NCBI RefSeq assembly: GCF_000739815.1 | Contig: NZ_BBJJ01000053.1 | Coordinates: 1-49,685, forward strand | Reading direction: 5' to 3' | From: Paraburkholderia mimosarum LMG 23256 = NBRC 106338 | GTDB taxonomy: Bacteria > Pseudomonadota > Gammaproteobacteria > Burkholderiales > Burkholderiaceae | Length of the DNA: 49,685 bases | Made by a program: the position numbers and the translations under genes | Shown here: positions 26,606 through 35,994 of the stretch, piece by piece | Position numbering within the stretch: position 1 is the first letter of the stretch | Layout: every line of letters starts with the position of its first letter | The notes under the pieces: model-generated | What the model was told of the DNA's origin: nothing | The model's database searches: none | What the model saw: only the letters and a program-made list of their open reading frames with translations

Positions 26606-26998
26606 ATGAGCACGAATCAGCATCCGTCCGCGCGCCGCAAAAGCGGCCGCCCGGCGCGACAGCGCCATGCCCGCACCAGCGCCGCGAAAGCGCGCACGAA
26701 GAGCGGTCACAAGAATGGTGCATCGAGCAACCGCTGGTCGAAACACGTCAACGAGACGAGCGACGCCATGGATATCGAGTCCGGCGTGTTCAAGTCGGGA
26801 AGCGCCGAGACCATCGCCCGTTCGCTCAAGGAGTCGTCGCTGCGCAGCCGCCGGCGCAAGGGCACGCCGTTTCAGTCGGCCATGTCGATGCTGAACTTCT
26901 ATATCAACCGCGCAGGCAGAAACTTGCCCAAATCGCAGCGCGACACGCTTGAGAAGGCCAAAGGGAAGTTACGGGAAGCCTTTGGCCGCAAGCCCTGA
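26606..26998 (+). CDS. DUF3175 domain protein
   Basis: A 130-residue basic protein. The first 40 residues are Arg/Lys/Ala-rich. The rest matches the DUF3175 pattern: RWSKHVNETSDAMDIESGVF, then IARSLKESS, SRRRKGTPFQSAMSMLNFYI and NRAGRNLP. The ATG at 26606 follows GGGAGAGG. The function of the family is unknown; the basic N-terminus suggests nucleic acid binding (inference). It is convergent with the HiPIP gene, with a 9-bp gap. Confidence 0.85.
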   Translation: MSTNQHPSARRKSGRPARQRHARTSAAKARTKSGHKNGASSNRWSKHVNETSDAMDIESGVFKSGSAETIARSLKESSLRSRRRKGTPFQSAMSMLNFYINRAGRNLPKSQRDTLEKAKGKLREAFGRKP

Positions 26999-27007
26999 GT
27001 CCAGGCG

Positions 27008-27319
27008 TCAGGCTTTCTTCACGTAGGCGTTGCACCAGCCTTTTGCATCGACGAGCTTGCCGCCGTAAATCGTGCACGGGCCATTCGCGGCGCCGGGTTT
27101 GCCCTGAAACAGCTGGCAGTTTCCGCAGGCCTGCCCCGCCTGAAAACGCGGAAACTTCGTCTTGTCGACCTGGCTCGCGTCGGTTTTGTAGCCGAGCGAC
27201 ATCGCGGTCGGATCGCTCTCGGAGAGCACCGCCGCGTCGGCGCGCGATTCGTTGGAGAGCACCGCCGTGGAAGCCACGGATGCGGCAATCATCATGAAGC
27301 GACGACGGGAAATCGGCAT
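27008..27319 (-). CDS. High-potential iron-sulfur protein (HiPIP), Tat-exported
   Basis: A 103-residue precursor. The Tat signal MPISRRRFMMIAASVAS carries consecutive arginines and a hydrophobic stretch. The mature part has the four cluster cysteines Cys65, Cys68, Cys82 and Cys96 (ACGNCQLF, GPCTIYGG, KGWCNAYV), the HiPIP spacing. HiPIPs are small periplasmic electron carriers with one 4Fe-4S cluster. GGAG precedes the ATG at 27319. No redox partner gene is adjacent. Confidence 0.92.
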   Translation of the reverse strand: MPISRRRFMMIAASVASTAVLSNESRADAAVLSESDPTAMSLGYKTDASQVDKTKFPRFQAGQACGNCQLFQGKPGAANGPCTIYGGKLVDAKGWCNAYVKKA

Positions 27320-27511
27320 GGTGAGTCTCCTCAATAGGGAAGGTACCCCGGCTCTCGCGCTTGTCGAACTTGCCGGCGCCTTGCCGTGCACGTACTGTTC
27401 ATATAATGCTGCGATGCGTCGCAAAGCAAGGAGGCGAAATCCCCAACTTAATTAGCAAGGCGAATCAATCTATTCGCACGCGCCATCATCACCCGCGAGA
27501 GCGGTGCTGCC

Positions 27512-28525
27512 TTACCACGCCGCGCAGATCTTGCCGAAATGCGCCCCGGCCTGCTGATGGGCGAACGCATCGGCCAGCTCGTCGAGACCGAAGGTGCGGT
27601 CCAGCACCGGACGGATGCCGGCCTGATCGAGCGCCGCGACATACTCCTGCTGCTGGCGGCGGCTCCCGACGATCAAGCCCTGCAAACGCGCCTGCTTCGC
27701 CATGAGGACCGAGGTCGGCACCGTGCCTTCGCGCCCGGTCAGCACGCCGATCAGCGCGATATGGCCACCCACGCGCACGGCGTCGATCGACTGCGCGAGC
27801 GTGCCCGGCCCACCCACTTCGACCACATGATCCACGCCCTTCCCGCCCGTCATGTCGCGAACGAGTGCGCCCCACTTCTCGTGCTGCCGGTAGTTGACCA
27901 CCTGGTCGGCGCCCAGCGCTTTCGCTCGCGCAAGCTTCTCGTCCGACGATGATGTCACGATGACCGAGGCACCCATCATCCGCGCGATCTGCACGGCGGC
28001 GATCGACACGCCCCCGGTGCCCAGCGTCAACACGGTGTCGCCTGCCTTGAGGCCGCCGTCGGCCACCAGCGCGCGCCATGCCGTGAGGCCCGCCGTCGTG
28101 ATGGTGGCCGCCTCGGCGTGCGTCCAGCCGCGCGGCGCGAGCGTGAATGCACTCGCGGGGCGCACGGCGTGCAAGGTCGCGAAGCCGTCCGCGCCGTCGC
28201 CGGGCGTCTGGGTGAAATTGCCCACTGCCTGCCACGGCGCGCCGTCCGCCCACTGTGGAAAGAAGCAGGACACCACGTGATCGCCGCGCTTGAACTCCGT
28301 CACGCCCGCACCGACCGCCGAGACGACGCCCGCCCCATCCGACATCAGTACGCGAGCGTCCGCCGTGGGGATCGCGCCATTGGCCACCAGCAGGTCGTGA
28401 AAGTTGAGCGACGTGGCGTGAAGCTCCACCCGGATCTCGCCGGCGCCGGGCGCGCCGGGCTCGGCGATGTCGCGAATCTCGATGCGGTTCAGACCGCCCG
28501 GCGCACGCACCACGGCGGCCTTCAT
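27512..28525 (-). CDS. MDR oxidoreductase, NAD(P)-dependent, quinone oxidoreductase-like
   Basis: A 337-residue medium-chain dehydrogenase with a GroES-like N-terminal domain (SLNFHDLLVANGAIP) and the nucleotide loop LGTGGVSIAAVQIA. It is clearly paralogous to the protein at 1103-2119 (shared GTGGVS, TSSSD.KL.RA.ALGA and VVEVGG blocks). GGGAG with a 7-nt spacer precedes the ATG. The start codon overlaps the stop of a 39-residue ORF upstream (ATGA), so translation may be coupled. The substrate is unknown. Confidence 0.88.
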   Translation of the reverse strand: MKAAVVRAPGGLNRIEIRDIAEPGAPGAGEIRVELHATSLNFHDLLVANGAIPTADARVLMSDGAGVVSAVGAGVTEFKRGDHVVSCFFPQWADGAPWQAVGNFTQTPGDGADGFATLHAVRPASAFTLAPRGWTHAEAATITTAGLTAWRALVADGGLKAGDTVLTLGTGGVSIAAVQIARMMGASVIVTSSSDEKLARAKALGADQVVNYRQHEKWGALVRDMTGGKGVDHVVEVGGPGTLAQSIDAVRVGGHIALIGVLTGREGTVPTSVLMAKQARLQGLIVGSRRQQQEYVAALDQAGIRPVLDRTFGLDELADAFAHQQAGAHFGKICAAW

Positions 28526-28641
28526 TGCCGTGCTCCCTGCGCCCGGCGCGCGGCGCAAGGTTCAGCGACGGCGACTTCATCGGCGCAGACGTTGCCGGTA
28601 GTGCCGGCCAAGTCGTCTTCGGGCCAGAAAATCTCGTTCAT
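28522..28641 (-). CDS. Small ORF coupled to the MDR oxidoreductase gene
   Basis: A 39-codon ORF starting MNEIFWPEDDLAGTTGNVC, preceded by AAGGGAA. Its TGA overlaps the ATG of the oxidoreductase (ATGA). It holds two cysteines and no membrane segment. Overlap and ribosome site suggest real translation, either as a leader or a small protein. I recognise no family. Confidence 0.45.
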   Translation of the reverse strand: MNEIFWPEDDLAGTTGNVCADEVAVAEPCAARRAQGARQ

Positions 28642-29033
28642 GTTCGTTCCCTTTCGATGCTGACAGTTCAGGTTCGGTAGACACGAGAATCATGCGGATC
28701 AGCTGAAAAAATCCTGTCGCGACTCGCTATTTCGGTCATGAACACGTTCATAGCCAGAACCGCTCGATCCGAACCTATCGAGGGCGTTCGCCTTGCTCGG
28801 CGAACGCAACCTTACGCGCGCCGCGCGATGCACTGAGTCTCGCTCACGTCGCAGGCGGCGGCGAGCGCGATGCTGACTCGTCGATGCGACAGTTTCCGCG
28901 ATCCGGCCGCGCCGCGCTCGCAACGTGCCAATGTGCCGACGGAACGTGCGCCGGTCATGCCTATGTGGGAGGAAGCTTAGCCGCGTGACGGACGAGGCGC
29001 TGTTGACTAGCCGGCGAAGCGAGAAAGAAATCT
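28642..29033. other. Intergenic region, nothing recognised
   Basis: About 390 bp upstream of the small ORF and downstream of the minus-strand membrane protein. Only Arg-rich antisense frames are open. It must contain the promoter of the small ORF-oxidoreductase pair, but no convincing boxes were found. Confidence 0.4.
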
Positions 29034-29495
29034 TCAGCAGGACGGGCTGCCGTTGGCCGTGCAGAACGCCGCGGGCGCGCCCGCGATCAGCGGCAGCGGC
29101 GTGACCGGGCGCGGTGGAGGGGGCGGAATCGTCACGGCCCCGCACCACGAAGTGTGGCTGTGCCCCACGCTGGGCAGGCACGGCGCATGACGCTCGCGCA
29201 GTTCCTCGGCGGCTTGCTCATTGCGTTCGTTGAGTTCGCGCGCCTCGAGCGCGGGCCGCAGTTGATCCTCCAGCCAGGACGCGAATGTGATGACGCAGCC
29301 CGTCGCGACGGCCAGCAAGAACAGCCGGGACTTGTGCTCGCGCAGCGTTTTGAGCACGCGCAGCGCGCGGCCCGTGCGGGCAGCGTCGCGCGTCGTACCC
29401 GTGTGGCCGCCCGCGGCCGGCGCATCGGCGCACGCGCGCACGCGCCCTGCGACAGGTGCCTGCTCCTGAACTTGTATCCTTGTCGCGGCCCGCAC
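29034..29495 (-). CDS. Hypothetical single-pass membrane protein
   Basis: A 153-residue protein from a GTG at 29495, chosen because AAGGAG lies 5 nt upstream. The frame is open to 29555. One hydrophobic helix (RLFLLAVATGCVITFASWL) follows an Arg-rich N-terminal region. The C-terminal part has a Glu/Arg helix and a proline run (PPPPPRP). Three cysteines cluster in the C-terminal half. I recognise no family. It is divergent from the GcvA-like LysR gene. Confidence 0.5.
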   Translation of the reverse strand: MRAATRIQVQEQAPVAGRVRACADAPAAGGHTGTTRDAARTGRALRVLKTLREHKSRLFLLAVATGCVITFASWLEDQLRPALEARELNERNEQAAEELRERHAPCLPSVGHSHTSWCGAVTIPPPPPRPVTPLPLIAGAPAAFCTANGSPSC

Positions 29496-29786
29496 CGCCG
29501 CTCCTTCGATGATTCTCGTTGCCACTGTCTTTTCGTCTTGCTCTTGTGATTGCACCTGGCCCGCGTCGAGGCATACGGGTTAACGGCAAGACAAAGCAAT
29601 ACGAAAGGGGCCACGCGAAATTATTTCCGGCGCAAGCGTCACGGCAGCCCGCGCGATTGGCGTCGCGCAACGGTCGAAGCGGCGCGTGGCAGCACCGTAG
29701 CCGCCGTCAGGCCGGGGCGGCCGTCGTATCATAGCGGCTCGATTTCCGCCGGACGCGAGCACGCGAGCGTCCCTTCAACGACCGCC

Positions 29787-30677
29787 ATGAGACGCCTTCC
29801 CCCGCTCAACGCCCTGCAGATTTTCGAAACGGTTGCCCGCTACGGCAGCTTCACGCGCGCGGCCGAGCACCTCTGCCTCACGCAAGGCGCCGTGAGCCGG
29901 CAAATTCTCGCGCTCGAGCAGTACTACGGCCTGCCGCTCTTTCGCCGCTCGTCGAGAGGCCTCACGCTCACCGCAGAGGGCGAGCAGTTGCTGCCGGCCG
30001 TGCGCGACGGGTTCGGCCGCATCGAGGAAGCCTCGCAACGTCTCACGCGCCAGCGCACCGAACTGGCGCTCAAGGTGCCGACCTGCGTGATGCGCTGGAT
30101 GCTGCCTCGCATCATGCGCTTCCAGAACGAACACCCCGATCTGCAGATCCAGATCACGACCACGTGGGGCCATGAAGTCGACTTCCAGGCGGAACCCTTC
30201 GACGCGGCGATCATCTACGGTTCGTCGCCCGGCGCCGACGTGCACGCCGTGCCGCTCTTCGACGAATACCTCACGCCCGTCTGCACGCCCGAGGTGCTCT
30301 CGCGCCGCCCGCTCGCAACGGCCGACGACCTGGTCCATCAGACCTTGCTGCACCCCACCCGCGACCACGCCGACTGGCGCCTGTGGCTCGCGCACGCCGG
30401 CGCGAACCACGTCGACGCCAATCTCGGCCCCACGTTCGAATCGCTCGACCTGGCGGCCACTGCTGCCATGCAGGGCTTCGGCGTCGCCATCACCGACCGC
30501 ACGCTCGTGCGCGAGGACGTCGAGGCGAGGCGGCTCGTCATGCCGTTCGACCTCGCCGTGCCAACGGGCTCGCGATACTGGTTCGTCTACCCGGAGTGCG
30601 TGGCCCAGCAGCAGAAGGTGCAGTTGTTCAGCGCGTGGATGGAGCGGGACCGCACCGCGACCCCAGAGCCGTCATGA
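29787..30677 (+). CDS. LysR-family regulator, GcvA-like
   Basis: A 296-residue LysR regulator. The N-terminal RRLPPLNALQIFETVARYGS is typical of the GcvA/AmpR branch. The HTH includes AAEHLCLTQGAVSRQI, and the effector domain has the WGHEVDFQAEPFDAAIIYG segment. It lies 154 bp upstream of, and in the same direction as, the aminotransferase and binding-protein genes, which it may control. The effector is unknown but is probably an amino acid. Confidence 0.9.
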   Translation: MRRLPPLNALQIFETVARYGSFTRAAEHLCLTQGAVSRQILALEQYYGLPLFRRSSRGLTLTAEGEQLLPAVRDGFGRIEEASQRLTRQRTELALKVPTCVMRWMLPRIMRFQNEHPDLQIQITTTWGHEVDFQAEPFDAAIIYGSSPGADVHAVPLFDEYLTPVCTPEVLSRRPLATADDLVHQTLLHPTRDHADWRLWLAHAGANHVDANLGPTFESLDLAATAAMQGFGVAITDRTLVREDVEARRLVMPFDLAVPTGSRYWFVYPECVAQQQKVQLFSAWMERDRTATPEPS

Positions 30678-30831
30678 GAACTGCGCATGGCGGGCATGAG
30701 AATTAATCGATTGCGCGCGGGCCGCACTTTCGGCGTAATGGGCCGCTGCGCGCGAGGCTCGACACCGGGCCGGCTGCGACCCTCGCGCCCGTAAGTCAAG
30801 CGGCCGCGCGCCGCCCGAAGGGAGACCGAAC

Positions 30832-31986
30832 ATGCAGAGCGCCGCCCAGGCCCGCTCCAAGCTGCCCGACGTGGGCACGACGATTTTCACGGTGATCGGC
30901 CAACTGGCCGCCGAACATCAGGCGCTGAACCTCTCGCAAGGCGCACCCAATTTCGACCCGAGCGCGAAGCTCGTGGAAGACGTGGCCGCCGCCATGCGCG
31001 CGGGCCACAACCAGTACGCTCCCATGGCGGGCCTCGGCGCATTGCGCGAGGCCCTCGCGGCAAAGTTCGAAACGCTCCACGGCGCGCGCTACGACCCGGC
31101 GAGCGAAGTGACCGTACTCGCAAGCGCGAGCGAAGGTCTGTACGCCACCATCAGCGCGCTCGTGCATCCCGGCGACGAAGTGATCTACTTCGAACCCGCG
31201 TTCGACAGCTATGCGCCCATCGTGCGCCTGCAAGGCGCGAAGCCCGTGGCGATCAAGCTCGCACAGCCGGACTTCCGGGTGGACTGGGACGCGGTGAGCG
31301 AGGCCATCACGCCGCGCACGCGCATGATCATCGTGAACACGCCGCACAACCCCACGGCCACCATCTTCGGCGAGAACGACATCGCGCGGCTCACGGCGCT
31401 CACGCGCAACACCGATATCGTCGTTCTCTCCGACGAAGTGTACGAACACGTAGTGTTCGACGGCGCCCCGCACCGAAGCATGGCGCGCTACCGCGAGCTG
31501 GCCGAGCGCAGCGTGATCGTCTCGTCGTTCGGCAAGTCGTACCACGTCACGGGCTGGCGTGTGGGCTACTGCCTCGCGCCTGCCGCGCTGATGGACGAGA
31601 TCCGCAAGGTCCACCAGTTCATGGTGTTTTCCGCGGACACCCCCATGCAATACGCGTTCGCGCAGGCGCTCGCCGAACCGCAGAGCTATCTCGGCCTTTC
31701 GGCGTTCTACCAGCACAAGCGCGACCTGCTCGCGCGCGCGCTGGAACCCGCGCGCTTCGAGTTGCTGCCGAGCGAAGGCAGCTTCTTCATGCTCGCGCGC
31801 TTCCGGTCGTTCTCGGACGAGCGCGACAGCGACTTCGTGCTGCGGCTCATTCGCGACGCCCGGGTGGCAACGATTCCGCTTTCGGCGTTCTACACCGACG
31901 GCACCGACGAAGGCGTGATCCGCCTGAGCTTTGCCAAGGATGACGAAACATTGCTCGAAGGCGCGCGCCGCCTTTGCGCGATCTGA
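30832..31986 (+). CDS. ybdL: Methionine-type aminotransferase (YbdL/MtnE-like, class I/II)
   Basis: A 384-residue fold-type I PLP aminotransferase. The PLP lysine is Lys235 in SSFGKSYHVTGWRVGY, and the cofactor motifs NTPHNPTATIF and LSDEVYEHVVFDG are present. These features best match YbdL, a methionine/phenylalanine-preferring aminotransferase; kynurenine aminotransferase-like activity is an alternative. A solute-binding protein gene follows 71 bp downstream, suggesting use of an imported amino acid. Confidence 0.88.
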   Translation: MQSAAQARSKLPDVGTTIFTVIGQLAAEHQALNLSQGAPNFDPSAKLVEDVAAAMRAGHNQYAPMAGLGALREALAAKFETLHGARYDPASEVTVLASASEGLYATISALVHPGDEVIYFEPAFDSYAPIVRLQGAKPVAIKLAQPDFRVDWDAVSEAITPRTRMIIVNTPHNPTATIFGENDIARLTALTRNTDIVVLSDEVYEHVVFDGAPHRSMARYRELAERSVIVSSFGKSYHVTGWRVGYCLAPAALMDEIRKVHQFMVFSADTPMQYAFAQALAEPQSYLGLSAFYQHKRDLLARALEPARFELLPSEGSFFMLARFRSFSDERDSDFVLRLIRDARVATIPLSAFYTDGTDEGVIRLSFAKDDETLLEGARRLCAI

Positions 31987-32057
31987 AGCAGGGCAGGATC
32001 CACGACGCGTCACCTTCATTCGCAACACAAGCAAACCACACGGCAAGGAGATTTTCC

Positions 32058-32846
32058 ATGAAGCGACTCAAGGCGCTCTTCGCGCTGGCATGCGTGTACG
32101 GCGTACTGGTCCCGGCATCGGCATTCGCGGATGCGAAAGTGCTGCGCTTCGGCGTCGAGGCGCAGTACCCGCCATTCGAGACCAAGGCAGCGGACGGCAC
32201 CCTGCAAGGCTTCGACATCGACATCGGCAATGCCGTATGCGCGAAAACGCAGATGACCTGCAAATGGGTCGAAACCTCGTTCGACGGGTTGATTCCAGCG
32301 CTGCAGGGGCGCAAGTTCGACGCCATCAATTCGGCCATGAACGCCACCGAAAAGCGCCGCGAAGCCATCGATTTCACGACCGTGATCTATCGCGTGCCGA
32401 GCCGTCTGATCGCACGCAGCGACAGCGGCCTCGTGGCCACCGGCGCATCGCTCAAGGGCAAGCGCGTGGGCGTGCTGCAGTCGTCGATTCAGGAAACCTA
32501 CGCGAAAGTGCATTGGGAGCCGGCCGGCGTGACCGTCGTGCCCTACCAGGACCAGAACCAGATCTACGCCGATCTTGGCGCGGGTCGCCTCGACGCGACG
32601 CTCGTGCTCGCGCCCGCGGGCCAGAAGGGCTTTCTTTCGCAGCCCGAAGGAAAAGGTTTCGCATTCGTCGGCGAGGCGGTGCACGACGACAAGATTCTCG
32701 GCAGCGGCGTGGCCTTCGGCATTCGCAAGGGCGACGACGCCTTGCGCAAGAGCCTGAACGCCGCCATCGAACAGCTCCAGTCCGATGGCACGGTCGCGTC
32801 GCTCGCGCGCAAATACTTCGGCGATATCGACGTGACGCCGAAGTAA
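32058..32846 (+). CDS. ABC transporter periplasmic amino-acid-binding protein (family 3)
   Basis: A 262-residue precursor with a signal peptide (residues 1-24, ending SAFADA). The family 3 binding fold is marked by LRFGVEAQYPPFETKAADGTLQGFDIDIGNAV and WVETSFDGLIPALQGRKFD. AAGGAG 7 nt before the ATG is strong. It is typical of arginine/ornithine/lysine/histidine-binding proteins. No permease or ATPase gene is nearby, so it must work with components encoded elsewhere. The upstream aminotransferase is on the same strand. Confidence 0.92.
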   Translation: MKRLKALFALACVYGVLVPASAFADAKVLRFGVEAQYPPFETKAADGTLQGFDIDIGNAVCAKTQMTCKWVETSFDGLIPALQGRKFDAINSAMNATEKRREAIDFTTVIYRVPSRLIARSDSGLVATGASLKGKRVGVLQSSIQETYAKVHWEPAGVTVVPYQDQNQIYADLGAGRLDATLVLAPAGQKGFLSQPEGKGFAFVGEAVHDDKILGSGVAFGIRKGDDALRKSLNAAIEQLQSDGTVASLARKYFGDIDVTPK

Positions 32847-32897
32847 GCCACCGCGAAGCGGTTGCGAACTTCGAGCGCCGCAAGCACTACCGCTTGC

Positions 32898-34220
32898 CTA
32901 ACCTGCTGCCGCGGCGCGGCGCTCCACGCGAGAGCGCCACGACGCGTGCAGCCCGAGGTTCGCCACGAGCGCGATCGACGCCGAACCGATCACGTACCAC
33001 GCCGGCGCGGCGGGCGATCCGCTGATCCGCACGAAGGCCGCGCACAAGAGCGGCGCAAAGCCGCTGAACACGACCACCGAAACGTTGTACGCCAGCGCAA
33101 TGCCGCTAAAGCGCACCTGCACCGGAAACAGATCGGCGAGCACCGAAGCCCACGTGCCGCTCGCAAGCGAGAACACCAGCGCGGCAAGCACGAACAGCAC
33201 GACGACGTTCACGCTGTGTGCCGCGAGCGCCGTGTAGAACGGCCAGGCGAGCGCAACGAGCAGCACGCATGAAAGGCGCAGCAAATAACGGCGCGGCACG
33301 AAGTCGCCCGCCCAGGCCGCGGCGAGCAGCCCCACCGAACTCACGAGCAGGTACGCGTTCTGCGCGATCGCGGCATCACGCGGCGCGTAGTGCAGCGTCT
33401 CGATCAGATACGCGGGCATATGCCCGTAAAGCACGCCGTTGAAGCCCGCCATCACCGCAACCGAGAGCGCGCCGCTCACCACCGCGCCGCGATGATGCCG
33501 CAACGTCTCGCGAAACGGCTGCTTCACCACGGCGCCGTGCATCTGTTTGAACTCGGGAGATTCGTCGAGCTTGCGCCGCAGCAAGTATGAAACGATTCCG
33601 CAAAGACCGCCCACGAGGAAGGCAATGCGCCAGCCGTAGCTCGCGGCATCGGCGGGCGCGAGCGCGGACTGGACGACGAGATTCACGATCGTCGCGAGCA
33701 ACACGCCCGTATTGATCGCGCAGACGATCACGCCCGCTGCGAGGCCGGCGCGACGCGGCGCCGCCTCCACCGCGTAGGTGATCGCGCCGGGCATCTCGCC
33801 TCCCACGCAAAAGCCTTGCAGCACGCGCAAACCGATCAGCGCGATGGGCGCGGCGATGCCCCAGTGCGCGTAATTGGGCAACAGACCGATGCAGATCGTC
33901 GCCAGCGTGACCACGACAATCGAGCCTACGAACACGGGCCGACGGCCCACACGGTCGCCGAGGCTGCTGAGCACGATGCCGCCGAGCGGCCGGATGATAT
34001 AGCCGATAGCGAGCACCGAGAACGTGAGCAGCGTGCTCACGAGCGGATCGCTGGCCGGGAAGAACTGCGCCGCGATGGCGTGCGCGAAAAAGCCGTAAAT
34101 GACGAAGTCGTAGAACTCCAGCGAGCCGCCCAGGCTCGCGATCAGAATCATCTTCCATTGCGCGCGAGTCAGGCCTGGCGCGGCGGCGGGCAACGCTGGC
34201 AGGGAGGGGGTCGTCTCCAT
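32898..34220 (-). CDS. MFS transporter, MHS type
   Basis: A 440-residue permease. The opening GGSLEFYDFVIYGFFAHAIA and the loop motif SSLGDRVGRRP mark the MHS group. It is on the same strand as the flavin hydroxylase and FAH-family genes, 150 bp downstream of the hydroxylase, so it probably imports the aromatic acid degraded by that cassette. It is convergent with the binding-protein gene. Confidence 0.88.
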   Translation of the reverse strand: METTPSLPALPAAAPGLTRAQWKMILIASLGGSLEFYDFVIYGFFAHAIAAQFFPASDPLVSTLLTFSVLAIGYIIRPLGGIVLSSLGDRVGRRPVFVGSIVVVTLATICIGLLPNYAHWGIAAPIALIGLRVLQGFCVGGEMPGAITYAVEAAPRRAGLAAGVIVCAINTGVLLATIVNLVVQSALAPADAASYGWRIAFLVGGLCGIVSYLLRRKLDESPEFKQMHGAVVKQPFRETLRHHRGAVVSGALSVAVMAGFNGVLYGHMPAYLIETLHYAPRDAAIAQNAYLLVSSVGLLAAAWAGDFVPRRYLLRLSCVLLVALAWPFYTALAAHSVNVVVLFVLAALVFSLASGTWASVLADLFPVQVRFSGIALAYNVSVVVFSGFAPLLCAAFVRISGSPAAPAWYVIGSASIALVANLGLHASWRSRVERRAAAAG

Positions 34221-34370
34221 CTGTGTCTCCTTGATAAGGGATAGGGCGGCGCGTGTGCCTTGGTTAGCGGATCTGCGTCCAGCGCCTGCGCTTCGAGAAT
34301 GCTTCGATCATCTTCGCTTACATCGGGCCCGGCGGCCGCCAGGGCGACGGCTGACCGCCCGGCAATCGGG

Positions 34371-35909
34371 TCAAGCTGCGGCAGCCTCACGCGGCTGCAT
34401 GCGCGCAACGCCTGCACGGTCGAGCAGCGCTTCCAGCTCGTTCGCATCGTGCGCCACGCCGGCGACATAGCGGTCGGGCCGCAACAGCACGGCGCGTGCG
34501 CCCGCGTCTGCGAGCCAGGCCCGCAGCACATCGCACGTGGCCGGCACGACCGCCACGCGCTCGCCCTGAGCTTCCGAAAGCGCGTCTTGCGCACGACGGG
34601 CCAACGCTTCATCGGCTAGCAGTGCGAAGCGATAGCCCACGCGATCGTCGAAACGCGAACCATCTTCGAGCAGGGGCTGCGGTCCGATCTGGCCTCCAGC
34701 GGCGCCCGCATGCCAACCGGGCCCCAGACGCGGCTGCGGCGTGCGGAACTCGCGAATCGCCGCAGTCATCTCGCGATCTCGCGCGGCAACGGTGTCGCTG
34801 TCGGTCGCCTGGATCACGCCGCCCAGCTGCACCGCCGTTTCGATGAACGTGCGCACGTGCGGCTCGCGCTCGCTCTCGTAGGTGTCGAGCAGCGTATCGG
34901 GCAGTACGCCGTCGATCACGTCGGCGAGCTTCCACGCGAGGTTCGCGGCGTCGCGTATGCCGGCCGCCATGCCCTGCCCCATGAACGGCGGCGTCTGGTG
35001 CGCGGCGTCGCCCGCGATCAGCAGCCTGCCGCGGCGCCAGCCCTGCGCGATCACCGAATGGAACGTGTAGATGGCCGAGCGTTCGAGTTGCGCGTCCTCC
35101 GGTGTGATCCAGCGCGCGAGGCGCTCCCAGATCCATGCGTGCGTGCCGATGAGGCGCTCGTCGTCGCCGGGCATCACCATGATTTCCCAGCGGCGGCGGT
35201 TATGCGGCCCGCGCGTGTAGGTGGTCGGGCGAGCGGGGTCACAGTACTGGATCGAGTAGTCGCCCAGATCGGCGCGCTCGCGCTCGAGCAGCACGTCCAC
35301 CACGACCCAGCGCTCGTGCGATTTCAGATCGGCCAGCTCCGTGCCGATGAAGCGGCGCACCGTCGAGCGCGCACCATCGCAGCCCACCACGTAGCGCGCC
35401 GTCGTTTGCGCTAGACGCCCTTGCGCGGTGTCTTCGAAGCGGATACGCACGTGGCCGTCGCATTCGTCGAGTGCGAACACCTCGTGACGCAGGCGCACAT
35501 CGGCTGCGCCGCGCTCGCAAAGTTGCGCGCGCAACGCACGTTCGAGATCCGGCTGATGAAACTTGTAACTCGCGCACCAGCCCTGCGGGCCAATGCCGCC
35601 CGGACGGCTCCAGTCGATCATGAGCTCGCCGCGCGCGTTTACGAACTTCATGCCCGGCCCGACGAAGAGATCGGGCAGCAGCGCCTGCGCGACACCAGCG
35701 GTCTGGAACACCCGCATGCACTCGCCGTCGAAGTGCACCGCGCGCGGCAGTTGAAATACGTCCTTGTCGCGCTCGAACACCACCACGCTCATACCGCGCA
35801 GCGCGAGCAGATTGGCGAGCGTCGCACCGGTCGGCCCGAAGCCGACGATCGCGACGTCGTAATCGGGCGCCGGTCTCTGTGGAACCGATTCGCATACCGA
35901 ATTAATCAC
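34371..35909 (-). CDS. FAD-dependent aromatic hydroxylase (MhpA-like class A monooxygenase)
   Basis: A 512-residue flavoprotein. GTG at 35909 is preferred, preceded by a strong AAGGAGGGAC; the frame continues to 35972. The FAD motif DYDVAIVGFGPTGATLANLL is N-terminal. The second FAD site LLIAGDAAHQTPPFMGQGMAAGIRD is typical of 3-(3-hydroxyphenyl)propionate hydroxylase-like enzymes. They add a hydroxyl to a phenolic ring using NAD(P)H and O2. Neighbouring FAH and VOC genes suggest the product goes to ring cleavage. The exact phenol is unknown. Confidence 0.88.
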   Translation of the reverse strand: MINSVCESVPQRPAPDYDVAIVGFGPTGATLANLLALRGMSVVVFERDKDVFQLPRAVHFDGECMRVFQTAGVAQALLPDLFVGPGMKFVNARGELMIDWSRPGGIGPQGWCASYKFHQPDLERALRAQLCERGAADVRLRHEVFALDECDGHVRIRFEDTAQGRLAQTTARYVVGCDGARSTVRRFIGTELADLKSHERWVVVDVLLERERADLGDYSIQYCDPARPTTYTRGPHNRRRWEIMVMPGDDERLIGTHAWIWERLARWITPEDAQLERSAIYTFHSVIAQGWRRGRLLIAGDAAHQTPPFMGQGMAAGIRDAANLAWKLADVIDGVLPDTLLDTYESEREPHVRTFIETAVQLGGVIQATDSDTVAARDREMTAAIREFRTPQPRLGPGWHAGAAGGQIGPQPLLEDGSRFDDRVGYRFALLADEALARRAQDALSEAQGERVAVVPATCDVLRAWLADAGARAVLLRPDRYVAGVAHDANELEALLDRAGVARMQPREAAAA

Positions 35910-35994
35910 GATGTCCCTCCTTCCATTCACCTGATACGTAGTCAATGCGTGAAAGACTGCGCGGCCCGCCAAATTGGGGGCCGCGCTCCACGCC

